NCBI GenBank assembly: GCA_025924295.1
Contig: JAICEG010000021.1
Coordinates: 1 to 21,625, forward strand
Direction of reading: 5' to 3'
From: Vicinamibacteria bacterium
GTDB taxonomy: Bacteria; Acidobacteriota; Vicinamibacteria; Vicinamibacterales; UBA2999
Length of the DNA: 21,625 nt
Shown piece after piece: positions 1-8,035 of the stretch. Position 1 is the stretch's first letter; each line of letters starts with the position of its first letter. The translations under genes were made by a program, and so were the position numbers. Below the pieces are notes generated by a model. The model saw only the letters and a program-made list of their open reading frames with translations, did no database searches and was not told the origin of the DNA.

Positions 1-1030
1 CACGAAGATAAGGAATCGACAATCGCGCGAGACGCTCGGGTGCAGCCGCCTTGAGGTAGTGACGGTTGACCCATGCCAGTTTGTCCACGTCGAAGACGCC
101 GGCGCTGTGGCCGACGCTCTCGATTTGAGAGCGACGCGCCAGCTCTTCGATCGGTAGTAACTCCTCACCTTCGCCTGGTGACCAGCCAATCAGCGCGAGG
201 TAGTTCGTGAGCGCCTCGGGCAGGTAGCCGCGATCGCGGAACTCCTTCACTGACGTCGCACCATGCCGCTTCGACAGCGGCGCGTGGTCCGGCCCGAGGA
301 CGAGCGATACGTGCGCAAACACCGGCGGCTGCCAGCCGAACGCCTGGTAGATCAATAACTGACGCGGCGTGTTCGAGATGTGATCTTCACCACGAACGAC
401 ATGGGTGATCCCCATCAACGCATCGTCGATGACGACCGCGAAGTTGTAGGCCGGGACCCCTCCGGCACGCACGATAACCGGGTCGCCGATGACTTCTGTC
501 CCGAAGCGCACCTGCCCGCGAACGAGGTCATCGAAGCTGATCTCCTGGCCAGGGCTTCGATCGGGAACGCGAAACCTGATCGCGGCTGGTTCACCGTTCT
601 CGACCCGGCGACGCGCGTCGGCGCGCGGAATCTCACGGCAGCGGCCGACATACTGCGGCGGCCGCCCCTCGCGCAGCGCGGCCTGCCGATCGTCCTCGAG
701 CTGCTGCGGGGAGCAAAAGCAGTGATACGCGTGCCCTTTCGCCATCAACTCGACGGCGTGCGCCCGATAGATATGTAACCGCTCAGTCTGACGATAAGGG
801 CCGTAGTCGCCGCCGGCCTCGACGCCCTCGTTCCACTCGAGCCCAAGCCAGCGCAGATCGTCGAGCATGGCCAACTCGGACTCGCGGGTCGAGCGCTCGA
901 CGTCAGTGTCCTCGATGCGGAGGATGAAGGTGCCTCCCTGCCCACGCGCCAGTAACCAGTTGAAGAGTGCCGTGCGCGCGTTGCCCACGTGAAGCTGCCC
1001 GGTTGGGCTCGGAGCAAATCGCAGCCTCAT
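1..1030 (-). CDS. gltX: Glutamyl-tRNA synthetase, C-terminus cut by window edge
   Basis: This class I aminoacyl-tRNA synthetase charges tRNA(Glu) with glutamate in the cytoplasm. About 343 codons are visible, and the C-terminal anticodon-binding part lies beyond base 1. The protein starts MRLRFAPSPTGQLHVGNART, which contains the HIGH-type signature (HVGN, residues 14-17). The KMSKS-type loop is LSKRHG at residues 252-257. The zinc-knuckle Cys pair is C104/C106 with a third Cys in GRCRE, where E. coli has a His as fourth ligand and this protein has Glu. The ATG overlaps the ispDF stop as ATGA (4 bp), which fixes the start and suggests translational coupling. Frame, motifs and position next to ispDF all agree, so the assignment is secure. 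Whether it is a discriminating or non-discriminating GluRS cannot be judged from this part. Confidence 0.97.
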   Translation of the reverse strand, partial: MRLRFAPSPTGQLHVGNARTALFNWLLARGQGGTFILRIEDTDVERSTRESELAMLDDLRWLGLEWNEGVEAGGDYGPYRQTERLHIYRAHAVELMAKGHAYHCFCSPQQLEDDRQAALREGRPPQYVGRCREIPRADARRRVENGEPAAIRFRVPDRSPGQEISFDDLVRGQVRFGTEVIGDPVIVRAGGVPAYNFAVVIDDALMGITHVVRGEDHISNTPRQLLIYQAFGWQPPVFAHVSLVLGPDHAPLSKRHGATSVKEFRDRGYLPEALTNYLALIGWSPGEGEELLPIEELARRSQIESVGHSAGVFDVDKLAWVNRHYLKAAAPERLARLSIPYLR

Positions 1031-2181
1031 GACCGTACCAGCAACGCCACGGCGTGTACCGCAATCGACTCGCCTGCGCCCATCGAATCCACACCCTCGT
1101 TGGTCTTCCCTTTCACACTGATTTGCGACGCCTCGCACTCGAGCACCGCGGCGAGGTTGGTGCGAATGGCGTCGATGTAGGGCACGAGCTTCGGCTTCTG
1201 CGCGATGACGACCACGTCCACGTTCACGATGCTCAAACCCGTGCTCTTCACGACAGCCATCGCCCGCCGCAGCAGATCGAGGCTGTTGGCCCCTTTCCAC
1301 GCGGGATCGTGATCGGGGAAGTGACGGCCGATGTCGCCTGCACCGGCTGCGCCGAGGATCGCGTCGGTCACCGCGTGGCAAATCACATCGGCATCGGAAT
1401 GCCCCAGCAGTCCTTTGTCGAACGGGATCGTGACTCCTCCGAGCACGAGCGGGCGCCCTTCCACCAGGCGATGGAGATCGTAACCGTTGCCGATTCGTAA
1501 CGCCGGGGCAACAGGCGCCGTCAGTCCCAGCAGGCGCTCGGCCGTCGCGAGATCCTCCGGCGTCGTGATCTTCATATTGCGCGGATCGCCTTCGACGATC
1601 TGCACGACGTGCCCCGCCCGCTCGGCCAGCATCGCCTCATCGGTCGCATCAACACCAAGCGCCAGCGCCTCCCTGAGCACCGAGGTGCGAAACGCCTGTG
1701 GCGTCTGTGCCAGGTAGATCTCTTCACGCGGCAACGTCGCGCTCACGATGCGGTTCGCACCGGCGCGCTTGACGGTATCCCGCGCGGCTATGGCGGCGAT
1801 GGCCGCACCAGTCTCGGCCGCGGCCGCAACCGTTCGCCGAATCGTGTCGTCGGTGACGAACGGACGCGCGGCGTCATGAATCACCACGATGTCCGCGCGA
1901 TCGCTCACGCGCGCGAACGCATGCGCCACCGAGTCCTGTCGCCGCTCGCCTCCGGCGACGATCTCGAGCGGCTTGCCACGCGCGAGCAACGATGCCGGAG
2001 GATCGGCAGCCATCTCGTGCGGCAGCGCCACCACCAGGTCGTCGACGATGTCGCAATTGCGAAAGACGTCGACGGCGCGCTCGAGAATCGATCGTCCCCC
2101 GAGCGACAGGAACTGCTTCGGTTGTGCGGCGCCAAAGCGCAGGCCACGGCCGCCGGCCGCGATCACAGCTGATACATGCAC
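1027..2181 (-). CDS. ispDF: Bifunctional IspD-IspF (MEP isoprenoid pathway) fusion enzyme
   Basis: One 384-residue chain carries two MEP-pathway enzymes. The N-terminal part (about 1-220) is 2-C-methyl-D-erythritol 4-phosphate cytidylyltransferase: the nucleotide-binding start AVIAAGGRGLRFG, K22 in PKQF, and HDAARPF at 102-108. The C-terminal part (about 228-384) is 2-C-methyl-D-erythritol 2,4-cyclodiphosphate synthase: metal-site GYDLH with D235 and H237, GHSDADV at 260-266, GDIGRHFPD, and KTNEG near 359. The intervening CDP-ME kinase (IspE) is not in the window. The start is GTG at 2179-2181, because no in-frame ATG lies between it and an upstream stop and this position gives the standard IspD N-terminus. 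Ribosome-binding sequence is weak. The stop overlaps the gltX start. IspDF fusions are known in several proteobacteria, so this is a recognised architecture. Confidence 0.96.
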   Translation of the reverse strand: MHVSAVIAAGGRGLRFGAAQPKQFLSLGGRSILERAVDVFRNCDIVDDLVVALPHEMAADPPASLLARGKPLEIVAGGERRQDSVAHAFARVSDRADIVVIHDAARPFVTDDTIRRTVAAAAETGAAIAAIAARDTVKRAGANRIVSATLPREEIYLAQTPQAFRTSVLREALALGVDATDEAMLAERAGHVVQIVEGDPRNMKITTPEDLATAERLLGLTAPVAPALRIGNGYDLHRLVEGRPLVLGGVTIPFDKGLLGHSDADVICHAVTDAILGAAGAGDIGRHFPDHDPAWKGANSLDLLRRAMAVVKSTGLSIVNVDVVVIAQKPKLVPYIDAIRTNLAAVLECEASQISVKGKTNEGVDSMGAGESIAVHAVALLVRS

Positions 2182-2205
2182 GGAAGATGAACTCAGGATC
2201 CCTTG

Positions 2206-2211
2206 ATTCTA
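2206..2211 (-). promoter_or_regulatory. Possible -10 element for ispDF-gltX
   Basis: The 78-bp divergent spacer between ispDF and the Yip1-like gene contains TAGAAT on the minus strand, about 25 nt before the ispDF GTG start. No convincing -35 hexamer sits at the right distance. This is only a weak promoter suggestion, based on position and resemblance to TATAAT. The same hexamer occurs upstream of the peroxiredoxin gene. Confidence 0.25.
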
Positions 2212-2259
2212 AGTCGTTGTCGCGCTGCCTGCCACTGAGAGCGAAGTAGACTGGGCACA

Positions 2260-2757
2260 ATGACGTTCGTCCAGCGCGTGAAAGGCGTCCTCATCCTCGA
2301 CTCCCGCACCTTCGAGGATATCGAAGCGGACACGACCGCCACTGCACAGGCGCTCCTGGTCGTGGTGGCGGGCAGCCTGGCGGCCGGGCTGGGCGCCGGT
2401 GTGCGACTGGGGTTCGCCGGCTTGCTGCGCGAAACGCTGGGCGGCCTGATCGGATGGGTCATGTGGGCGGCGGTCACCTGGGTCATCGGAGCCAAGCTCC
2501 TGCCCGAACCGCAGACACGCACCAACATGGGCGAACTGCTCAGGGTGATCGGGTACGCCTACGCGCCCAACCTGTTTGCTTTCTTTGCCTTCCTTCCGGC
2601 GCTCGACATCATCGTCGGCACCGCAGTCGCATTCTGGCTCCTCGCGGCGACCATCGTTGCGGTACGCCAGGCGCTCGACTACGTCAGCACGCTGCGCGCG
2701 GCCGCCGTCGTGTTCATCGGCTGGCTGATCTTCGTGGGCATTCAGTGGCTGTCGTAG
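2260..2757 (+). CDS. Yip1-like small integral membrane protein
   Basis: A 165-residue, strongly hydrophobic protein with about five predicted membrane segments, near residues 28-52, 60-80, 92-110, 112-134 and 143-163. A short soluble N-terminus (MTFVQRVKGVLILDSRTFEDIEADTT) precedes them. The N-terminal run 'F..I..D...' followed by YAYAP.L in the third membrane segment (GYAYAPNLFAFF) resembles bacterial Yip1-domain proteins, whose function is not established. It is the only plus-strand gene in the left block, divergent from ispDF and convergent with the B3/B4 gene 22 bp away. The ATG start has no strong Shine-Dalgarno sequence in GACTGGGCACA. The family call is moderately secure; no biochemical role can be given. 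Confidence 0.75.
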   Translation: MTFVQRVKGVLILDSRTFEDIEADTTATAQALLVVVAGSLAAGLGAGVRLGFAGLLRETLGGLIGWVMWAAVTWVIGAKLLPEPQTRTNMGELLRVIGYAYAPNLFAFFAFLPALDIIVGTAVAFWLLAATIVAVRQALDYVSTLRAAAVVFIGWLIFVGIQWLS

Positions 2758-2779
2758 TGCCCGGCTTCACACGGCGGGA

Positions 2780-3415
2780 CTAGGCAACCTCTCTCGCGCG
2801 CTCGCGGCATCCCGTGAATTCGGTCATCCTGGCCGACGTCATGTCGAGAACCGCCGTCATACGACGCGTATCGACATCACGCGGCGCGAACACGACGAGC
2901 AGCGCACGCACCGTTTCGGTCGTCACCATCGTTCGCGCGGAATCCGACGTGGGATTACCGAACGGGCCCACGTGATCGGCGAGGGTGATTCGACCGCCGA
3001 CGTGAACGTCATCCTTGCGGATGCCTGGATACGACTCTCCTTCGCGTCCCATCCTGAGGTCGACGTCTCCATCGATTCGCGACGCATCGTAGAGGCCGTA
3101 CGGCAACTGGAATTCGAGTGAGCACCAGTTGCAGACATCGACCATCGAGTTGATGCGCGGGAGCGCATCGCCACGACGCACCCGGCGCAGCAGCGCTTCC
3201 GAGGACGGCCGCGTCTTCGTGGGATCGAGGCCGACACGCTTGTACATCGTTCGCACGGCGGCGATCTCCGCCGGAGGATTCGTGCGCACGGCGGCCTCGG
3301 CGGCGGCCAGCGGTGCATTCAGGCGCGCGTCGCGCTCGACAACCGTCGCGCCCTCCAGCCAGAGGACGCCCGGACGAACGATCGCCGCCAGTTCAGGCGC
3401 GAGCGTGAAGCGCAT
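2780..3415 (-). CDS. B3/B4 tRNA-binding-domain protein (PheT editing-domain-like, COG3382 type)
   Basis: A free-standing protein of about 211 residues resembling the B3/B4 domain of the phenylalanyl-tRNA synthetase beta subunit. Recognisable stretches are YKRVGLDPTKTRPSSEAL, LPRINSMVDVCNWCSLEFQL with PYGLYD, and VHVGGRITLADHVGPFGNP followed by TSDSARTMVT. In PheT this domain hydrolyses mischarged Tyr-tRNA(Phe). Stand-alone versions may edit or bind tRNA, but their role is unproven. The frame is open further upstream inside the acyltransferase gene. I chose ATG at 3413-3415 (an alternative ATG is two codons earlier) because family resemblance begins there. The gene overlaps the 3' end of the acyltransferase by 23 bp, implying co-translation. 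Confidence 0.85.
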   Translation of the reverse strand: MRFTLAPELAAIVRPGVLWLEGATVVERDARLNAPLAAAEAAVRTNPPAEIAAVRTMYKRVGLDPTKTRPSSEALLRRVRRGDALPRINSMVDVCNWCSLEFQLPYGLYDASRIDGDVDLRMGREGESYPGIRKDDVHVGGRITLADHVGPFGNPTSDSARTMVTTETVRALLVVFAPRDVDTRRMTAVLDMTSARMTEFTGCRERAREVA

Positions 3416-4160
3416 CGACATCCGGCGGCACCACGTCGACGTCGGACTCGGCATCGGGTGCAATGACCCGCCGGACGCGTTCGCCGAATTCTTTCGGATC
3501 GATCCCGGACAGTTCGCGCGTGTCGATCGGATCGTGCACGACCAGCCGCACGGCGCCGGGATACGTCGCAAGCCGCCCCTTCAACATCACGTGACGACTC
3601 CCGATGATGGACAGCGGCACGACCGGAAGGCCGGCCTGCAGCGCCAGCAGGAAACCACCGCCCTTGAAGCGGCCCACACGCCCGTCACGGCTGCGCGTTC
3701 CCTCAGGGAAGACGATCAGCGAAAGGCCGTTCGATGTCAGGCGCGAGGCCCATCCGAAAATCCTCGAGCGATCGGGATGACGACGATCGACGAGCATGTG
3801 TCCGGTGCGACGCAGGTGCCACCCCAGGAACGGGATGCCGCCGAGCGATTCCTTGGCGATGATCCGCAGTTGGTACGGCAGCGACCAGAACAGGATCGGA
3901 ATGTCGTAGATGCTCTGGTGGTTGGAGACGAACACATAGGTCCGCCCCGGCTCGAGACGATCGAGTCCGGTGACGCCTACGCGTACACCCGTGGTCAACA
4001 GGATGAGCCGCGACCACGTCCGGGCACACCAATGCGCGAAGTGACCGTTGCGCTCGAACAGACTGGACGCGAGCGACAGCGTCCCGAGCGCAATCGTATA
4101 AACGGCGATGGACGGGATCAGAAAGAACACCGTCCGCCACCAGTGATAGGGAGGGATCAC
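3393..4160 (-). CDS. plsC: Lysophospholipid acyltransferase (1-acyl-glycerol-3-phosphate acyltransferase, PlsC family)
   Basis: A membrane-associated acyltransferase that most likely transfers a fatty acyl chain to the sn-2 position of lysophosphatidic acid in phospholipid synthesis. The N-terminal hydrophobic segment (about 10-35) anchors it. The catalytic HX4D box is NHQSIYD (H81, D86). The substrate-binding block FPEGTRS is at 151-157, followed by GRFKGGGF and VPLSIIGS. At 255 residues it has the usual family length. The start is GTG at 4158-4160, overlapping the upstream stop by one base (TAGTG), so expression is probably coupled to the PIN/TRAM gene. The C-terminus overlaps the B3/B4 gene. 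Substrate specificity cannot be read from the sequence. Confidence 0.92.
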   Translation of the reverse strand: MIPPYHWWRTVFFLIPSIAVYTIALGTLSLASSLFERNGHFAHWCARTWSRLILLTTGVRVGVTGLDRLEPGRTYVFVSNHQSIYDIPILFWSLPYQLRIIAKESLGGIPFLGWHLRRTGHMLVDRRHPDRSRIFGWASRLTSNGLSLIVFPEGTRSRDGRVGRFKGGGFLLALQAGLPVVPLSIIGSRHVMLKGRLATYPGAVRLVVHDPIDTRELSGIDPKEFGERVRRVIAPDAESDVDVVPPDVDALHARA

Positions 4161-5251
4161 TATTTTCCCGCAGCAGCCGCCGACGGCGGCACTTGCGGGC
4201 GCGGTCGCCGATTGGCGTCGCTCTCGGTCGATACCACAGTCCCTGCCGGCGCAGCAGCGACGGTCCCCGACTCGATGAAGCGGCCGAAGATCATCTTGCC
4301 TGCCGTCGTCTGCAGCACGCTCGTGACCACGACGTCGATCGTCCTTCCGATCATCTTGCGGGCGTTGTCGACAACGACCATCGTGCCGTCATCGAGGTAG
4401 GCGACACCCTGGTTGTATTCCTTCCCTTCTTTCAGGATGAAGACCTTCATGATCTCGCCGGGGAGGACGACCGGCTTGAGCGAGTTCGCCAGCTCGTTGA
4501 TGTTGAGCACCTCGACGCCGCGCAGCTGGGCGACCTTGTTCAGATTGAAATCGTTGGTGACGATCTTGCCCTGCAGCGCACGCGCCAGTTCGATCAGCTT
4601 CAGGTCGACCTCACGCACGTCCGGGAAGTCCATGTCGGAGATCGTGACGTCGACGCCGGCCATCTTCTGGATCTTCTGCAGGATGTCGAGCCCGCGCCGG
4701 CCGCGGTTGCGCTTCATCGAATCGGAGGAGTCAGCGACGAGCTGAAGCTCCTTGAGCACGAACTGCGGAATCACCAGAGTACCGTCCATGAAACCGGTTT
4801 CACAGATATCGGCGATGCGGCCGTCGATGATGACGCTCGTATCGAGCACCTTGTAGCGCTTCCGCGGACCGGCGCTTCGGAACAGGTTGATCAGGTTCTC
4901 GGGCTCCAGCCACTCGCCCTTGCGGCCCCCGATGACGAGACCGAGGTACGGGAATGCGAGCAGGATGACGCTGTGAAGGAAGACGACTCGCCCGTCGCTC
5001 AGGTTGGCCCAGTAGAGCGCCGCGCCGATCGTCTTTGCCGCAAGCAGACCCACGGCTCCGCCAAGCAACGCGCCCACCATGTGCGTGACGGAGATGTTCT
5101 TGAGCCGCACTTCGAAGGCCACGATGAGGAGCCCGAGCACGACACCAAAGACGGTGTTGAGAAACGGATCACCGAGGAGCGGCCGGAGTTGAAATGCGGA
5201 GTAACCGACGGCCGCAATGAACAAGACTCGCGCGAGTACAAACCACGCCAT
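4160..5251 (-). CDS. Membrane-anchored PIN/TRAM-domain protein (YacL family)
   Basis: A 363-residue protein with three parts. About four membrane helices lie in residues 1-110. A PIN nuclease-like domain follows (133-260) with a complete acidic set: D137 and D143 in LDTSVIIDG, E168 in VLKELQ, D216, and D234 in VTNDFN. A TRAM RNA-binding-like domain follows (about 262-330, starting VLPGEIMKV). The tail is a low-complexity Ala/Pro-rich extension (after about 334). It matches YacL-type proteins, which sit beside radA and ispD in Bacillus; a ribonuclease role is suspected but not shown for this family. The ATG is preceded by GGAG with 6-nt spacing. It lies 72 bp after radA and is joined to plsC by a one-base overlap. 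Confidence 0.93.
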   Translation of the reverse strand: MAWFVLARVLFIAAVGYSAFQLRPLLGDPFLNTVFGVVLGLLIVAFEVRLKNISVTHMVGALLGGAVGLLAAKTIGAALYWANLSDGRVVFLHSVILLAFPYLGLVIGGRKGEWLEPENLINLFRSAGPRKRYKVLDTSVIIDGRIADICETGFMDGTLVIPQFVLKELQLVADSSDSMKRNRGRRGLDILQKIQKMAGVDVTISDMDFPDVREVDLKLIELARALQGKIVTNDFNLNKVAQLRGVEVLNINELANSLKPVVLPGEIMKVFILKEGKEYNQGVAYLDDGTMVVVDNARKMIGRTIDVVVTSVLQTTAGKMIFGRFIESGTVAAAPAGTVVSTESDANRRPRPQVPPSAAAAGK

Positions 5252-5323
5252 AACGGACTCCAGAGGGTCAGCTACGATCCAAGCGTCAGAATGAGTGAAC
5301 CTTAGAGCCGCCCGCCGGGAAAA

Positions 5324-6709
5324 TCAAGCGATCAGCTCGTCGAGCGCTTCGCCGACCGTTCGCACCCCGACCAGTTCACAACGCCCATCACCCTGAAGGT
5401 TATCAGCAGGATCGACGTTGCCGGCGGGGAGAATGACCCGGCTGAACCCCATCTGGGCGGCCTCTTTCACCCGGAGTGCAGCCTGTGGAATCCCCCTGAT
5501 CTCGCCGCTCAGCCCGACTTCGCCGAAGACGGCCGTGGCGTCGGACAGGGGCCGGTTACGGACGCTCGACGCGACCGCGGCCACCACGCTCAGGTCGGCA
5601 GCGGGCTCGTCGATGGTCATCCCGCCCGCGATGTTCACGTAGACGTCATCGCCGGCCAGCGACAGCCCCGCCCGCTTTTCGAGCACCGCCAGCAGCAGGG
5701 CCAGGCGGTTCTGATCGATGCCAATCGCCATGCGCCGAGGGTTGCCATACGTGCTCGTGCTGACCAGTGCCTGCACTTCGACGAGGATGGGCCGCGAGCC
5801 TTCGACACAGCAGACCACCGCCGAACCAGGGGCCCCCGATGCCCGTTCCGACAGGAACAGCCGCGACGGGTTCGGAACGGGACGAAGCCCAGTGCCCGTC
5901 ATCTCGAACACACCGAGCTCGCTGACTGCGCCGAAACGGTTCTTCACGGCGCGCACCACGCGATGCGAATGATGGCGCTCGCCCTCGAAGTAGAGGACGG
6001 TATCGACGACATGCTCGAGCACTTTCGGGCCGGCGAGGCTGCCGTCCTTCGTGACGTGGCCGACCAGCACCGTCGGAATGTTCTGATTCTTGGCCGCGAA
6101 GAGGAACTGGGTCGCGGCCTCGCGGACCTGGCCAATGCTGCCGGGCGCCGACTGAAACTTGTTCGACCACACCGTCTGCACGGAATCGACGACCACCAGC
6201 GCGGGCGACAGGCGCGCGACCTCCTCGAGAATCCGCTCGATGCAGGTTTCGGAGAGCAGGTACAGCGGCGTATCGCCAACACCGAGTCGATCGCCGCGAC
6301 TCTTCACCTGATGCTCGGACTCTTCCGCCGACGCGTACAGCACGGGACCAACGGAGCGTGCAAAGTGAGCGGCCGCCTGCAGGAGCAGCGTCGACTTCCC
6401 AATACCCGGCTCGCCACCCAGCAGGATGAGCGACCCCGGCACGACTCCACCGCCGAGCACGCGATCGAACTCGCCGATGCCGGTCGACAGGCGCACGCCG
6501 CGCGACATTTCAACTTCTGCGTACAGACGTGCGGTAGAGGATGTCGAAAACTGCGAGAACCGGTTGTTCGACGGGGCAGCGGTCGTCGATTCGGCCGCTC
6601 GCTCCTCGACGAGCGAGTTCCATGCGCCGCATTCGGTGCAGCGGCCCATCCACTTCGGCGCCTGCGCGCCGCATTCCTGGCAAACGAATACGACCTTCGG
6701 TGTTTTCAT
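5324..6709 (-). CDS. radA: DNA repair protein RadA
   Basis: A RecA-like ATPase that processes recombination intermediates and drives branch migration. The 461-residue protein starts at ATG 6707-6709, giving the standard N-terminus MKTPKVVFVCQECG. Order of parts: a C4 zinc finger (C10, C13, C24, C27), Walker A GGEPGIGKST at 98-107, Walker B LVVVDSVQTV near 171-180, the RadA-specific KNRFG motif at 256-260, and a C-terminal Lon-protease-like domain (from about 290, with GGMTIDEPAADLSV). All hallmark residues are present. The frame stays open 49 codons upstream into alr, but that extension has no family resemblance. The gene begins only 4 bp after the alr stop, so the two are surely co-transcribed. 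Confidence 0.97.
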   Translation of the reverse strand: MKTPKVVFVCQECGAQAPKWMGRCTECGAWNSLVEERAAESTTAAPSNNRFSQFSTSSTARLYAEVEMSRGVRLSTGIGEFDRVLGGGVVPGSLILLGGEPGIGKSTLLLQAAAHFARSVGPVLYASAEESEHQVKSRGDRLGVGDTPLYLLSETCIERILEEVARLSPALVVVDSVQTVWSNKFQSAPGSIGQVREAATQFLFAAKNQNIPTVLVGHVTKDGSLAGPKVLEHVVDTVLYFEGERHHSHRVVRAVKNRFGAVSELGVFEMTGTGLRPVPNPSRLFLSERASGAPGSAVVCCVEGSRPILVEVQALVSTSTYGNPRRMAIGIDQNRLALLLAVLEKRAGLSLAGDDVYVNIAGGMTIDEPAADLSVVAAVASSVRNRPLSDATAVFGEVGLSGEIRGIPQAALRVKEAAQMGFSRVILPAGNVDPADNLQGDGRCELVGVRTVGEALDELIA

Positions 6710-6713
6710 CTGA

Positions 6714-7877
6714 TCAGTCGTACTGTCGTTCAATCCGTGTGCCGAGTCGACAGACGATTTCCCACGGTATCGTACCGATCGCCGCCGCCATCTCGCGCGC
6801 ATCGATCCGCTGCCAGCTTTCCTGGCCCTGGCTCCCGAGCAGCACGACTTCGTCACCCGGCCGTACTTCCAGCAGACTGGTGACGTCGACCGTCAGCATG
6901 TCCATCGAGATGGCGCCGACGATCGGCACGCGATGCCCCCGAATCAACACATGACCGCGCCCGCAGAGGCGAGTATCCACGCCGTCGGCGTAGCCAGCAG
7001 GGACGACGGCAACAGTTCGCGGCTCGCTCGCCTGATACCGCCATCCATATCCCACGCCTTCGCCCGGCCGCAGTCCCTTGACCGCGACGACACGGCTCGT
7101 CAGCGACATCACCGGTGTCAGCTCAATCGTTGTCGCGAGCGGCGGCGGTACGATCCCGTACAACAGAAGGCCAGGCCGAACGGCGTCGAACCAGACGCGC
7201 GAGTCACGCAACAGCGCGGCACTGTTACAGGCATGACGTATCACAGGCGGTCCGGACTTCGACGTTCGCACGCTGGAAGCCGAAACGAGCGCCTGGACGA
7301 CGCGCCACGCTTCCTCGAAACGCTGTCGCTGGTCATGGAAAAGCGGACTCTCCGGCATGTCCGCCGAAGCGAAGTGCGTGTAGACGCCCTCGAGTTTCAG
7401 GCTCGGACTGCCCAGGAGCTCCGGCAGTGTGCGGCCGAGATTGTCGTGCCGGAAACCAAGCCGGTTCATGCCGGTGTCGATCTTCAGGTGGTAGCCGATC
7501 GATGAACGATGGCGCTCCGCCGCCGTCTGCACCGCCCGCGCGGCGCCCGGACTGGAGATCGTTGGCGTCAGCGAGAACTCGAAGAGGCCATCCAGGTCGC
7601 TGACACTCAGCGCGCCGAACACCAGGATCGGCACTCGGACCCCCGCCTGCCGCAGGACGATGCCCTCTTCGATATCCGCGCACGCCAGCATCGTCGCGCC
7701 AGCTTCTTCGAGCGCGAGGGCGATGCGCGGTGCGCCGTGACCGTAGGCGTTCGCCTTGACGACTCCTATGACCGCAGGCGGAGCCTGCCCTGCCTCGCTC
7801 GACAGGTGCTGCCGGATGGCAACGAAGTTTCTCTTCAGTGCATCGAGGTCAACGCGGGCGACGGTGCTTCGAATCAT
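6714..7877 (-). CDS. alr: Alanine racemase
   Basis: A PLP enzyme interconverting L- and D-alanine for peptidoglycan synthesis in the cytoplasm. It has 387 residues, the normal length. The PLP lysine is K41 in VVKANAYGHG. The second catalytic base is Tyr277 in GVGYGWRYQAS. KIDTGMNRLG (132-141), HFASAD, VRPGLLLYG and the C-terminal GAISMDMLTVDV are all present. The ATG at 7875-7877 has no Shine-Dalgarno sequence; instead it is the last triplet of a long imperfect palindrome filling the gap to dnaB. Translation could therefore be sensitive to that RNA structure. RadA follows 4 bp downstream. Confidence 0.97.
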   Translation of the reverse strand: MIRSTVARVDLDALKRNFVAIRQHLSSEAGQAPPAVIGVVKANAYGHGAPRIALALEEAGATMLACADIEEGIVLRQAGVRVPILVFGALSVSDLDGLFEFSLTPTISSPGAARAVQTAAERHRSSIGYHLKIDTGMNRLGFRHDNLGRTLPELLGSPSLKLEGVYTHFASADMPESPLFHDQRQRFEEAWRVVQALVSASSVRTSKSGPPVIRHACNSAALLRDSRVWFDAVRPGLLLYGIVPPPLATTIELTPVMSLTSRVVAVKGLRPGEGVGYGWRYQASEPRTVAVVPAGYADGVDTRLCGRGHVLIRGHRVPIVGAISMDMLTVDVTSLLEVRPGDEVVLLGSQGQESWQRIDAREMAAAIGTIPWEIVCRLGTRIERQYD

Positions 7878-8033
7878 TGTTGATTTGCTGATCTTTGATT
7901 ATTGATTCGTTTTTGATTGGCGATTGGAGATTTCTGATTTGCGTGCCCGACGGTCGAAAGCAGCAACAAATCAACGATCAGAAATCAACAAATCAACAAC
8001 CAATCATCAATCGAAGATCATCAATCAACAATG
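7875..8033. repeat. Long imperfect palindrome with 7-nt periodicity between dnaB and alr
   Basis: AT-rich spacer in a GC-rich region. The left arm 7875-7941 and right arm 7967-8033 are each 67 nt, separated by a 25-nt GC-rich loop. The outer 11 bp are perfect (CATTGTTGATT against AATCAACAATG), and about 50 of 67 positions pair by my hand alignment. Within each arm a GATT core recurs every 7 nt: in the left arm GA begins at 7882, 7890, 7897, 7904, 7915, 7922, 7929 and 7936. The right arm has the mirror pattern with TC at 7971, 7978, 7985, 7993, 8004, 8011, 8018 and 8025. Both arms therefore contain one 8-nt and one 11-nt step among 7-nt steps. The structure fills the gap from just after the dnaB stop to the alr ATG. 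It contains no gene. Confidence 0.85.
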
Positions 8034-8035
8034 CT

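Noticed and set aside
5252..5323. Remnant of disA between radA and yacL
   Set aside because: The 72-bp gap has no stretch resembling DisA; it only holds the yacL ribosome-binding site.
7875..8033. Possible CRISPR or transposon end
   Set aside because: Units are only 7 nt without spacers of constant length, there is no cas or transposase gene, and no flanking target duplication is visible.
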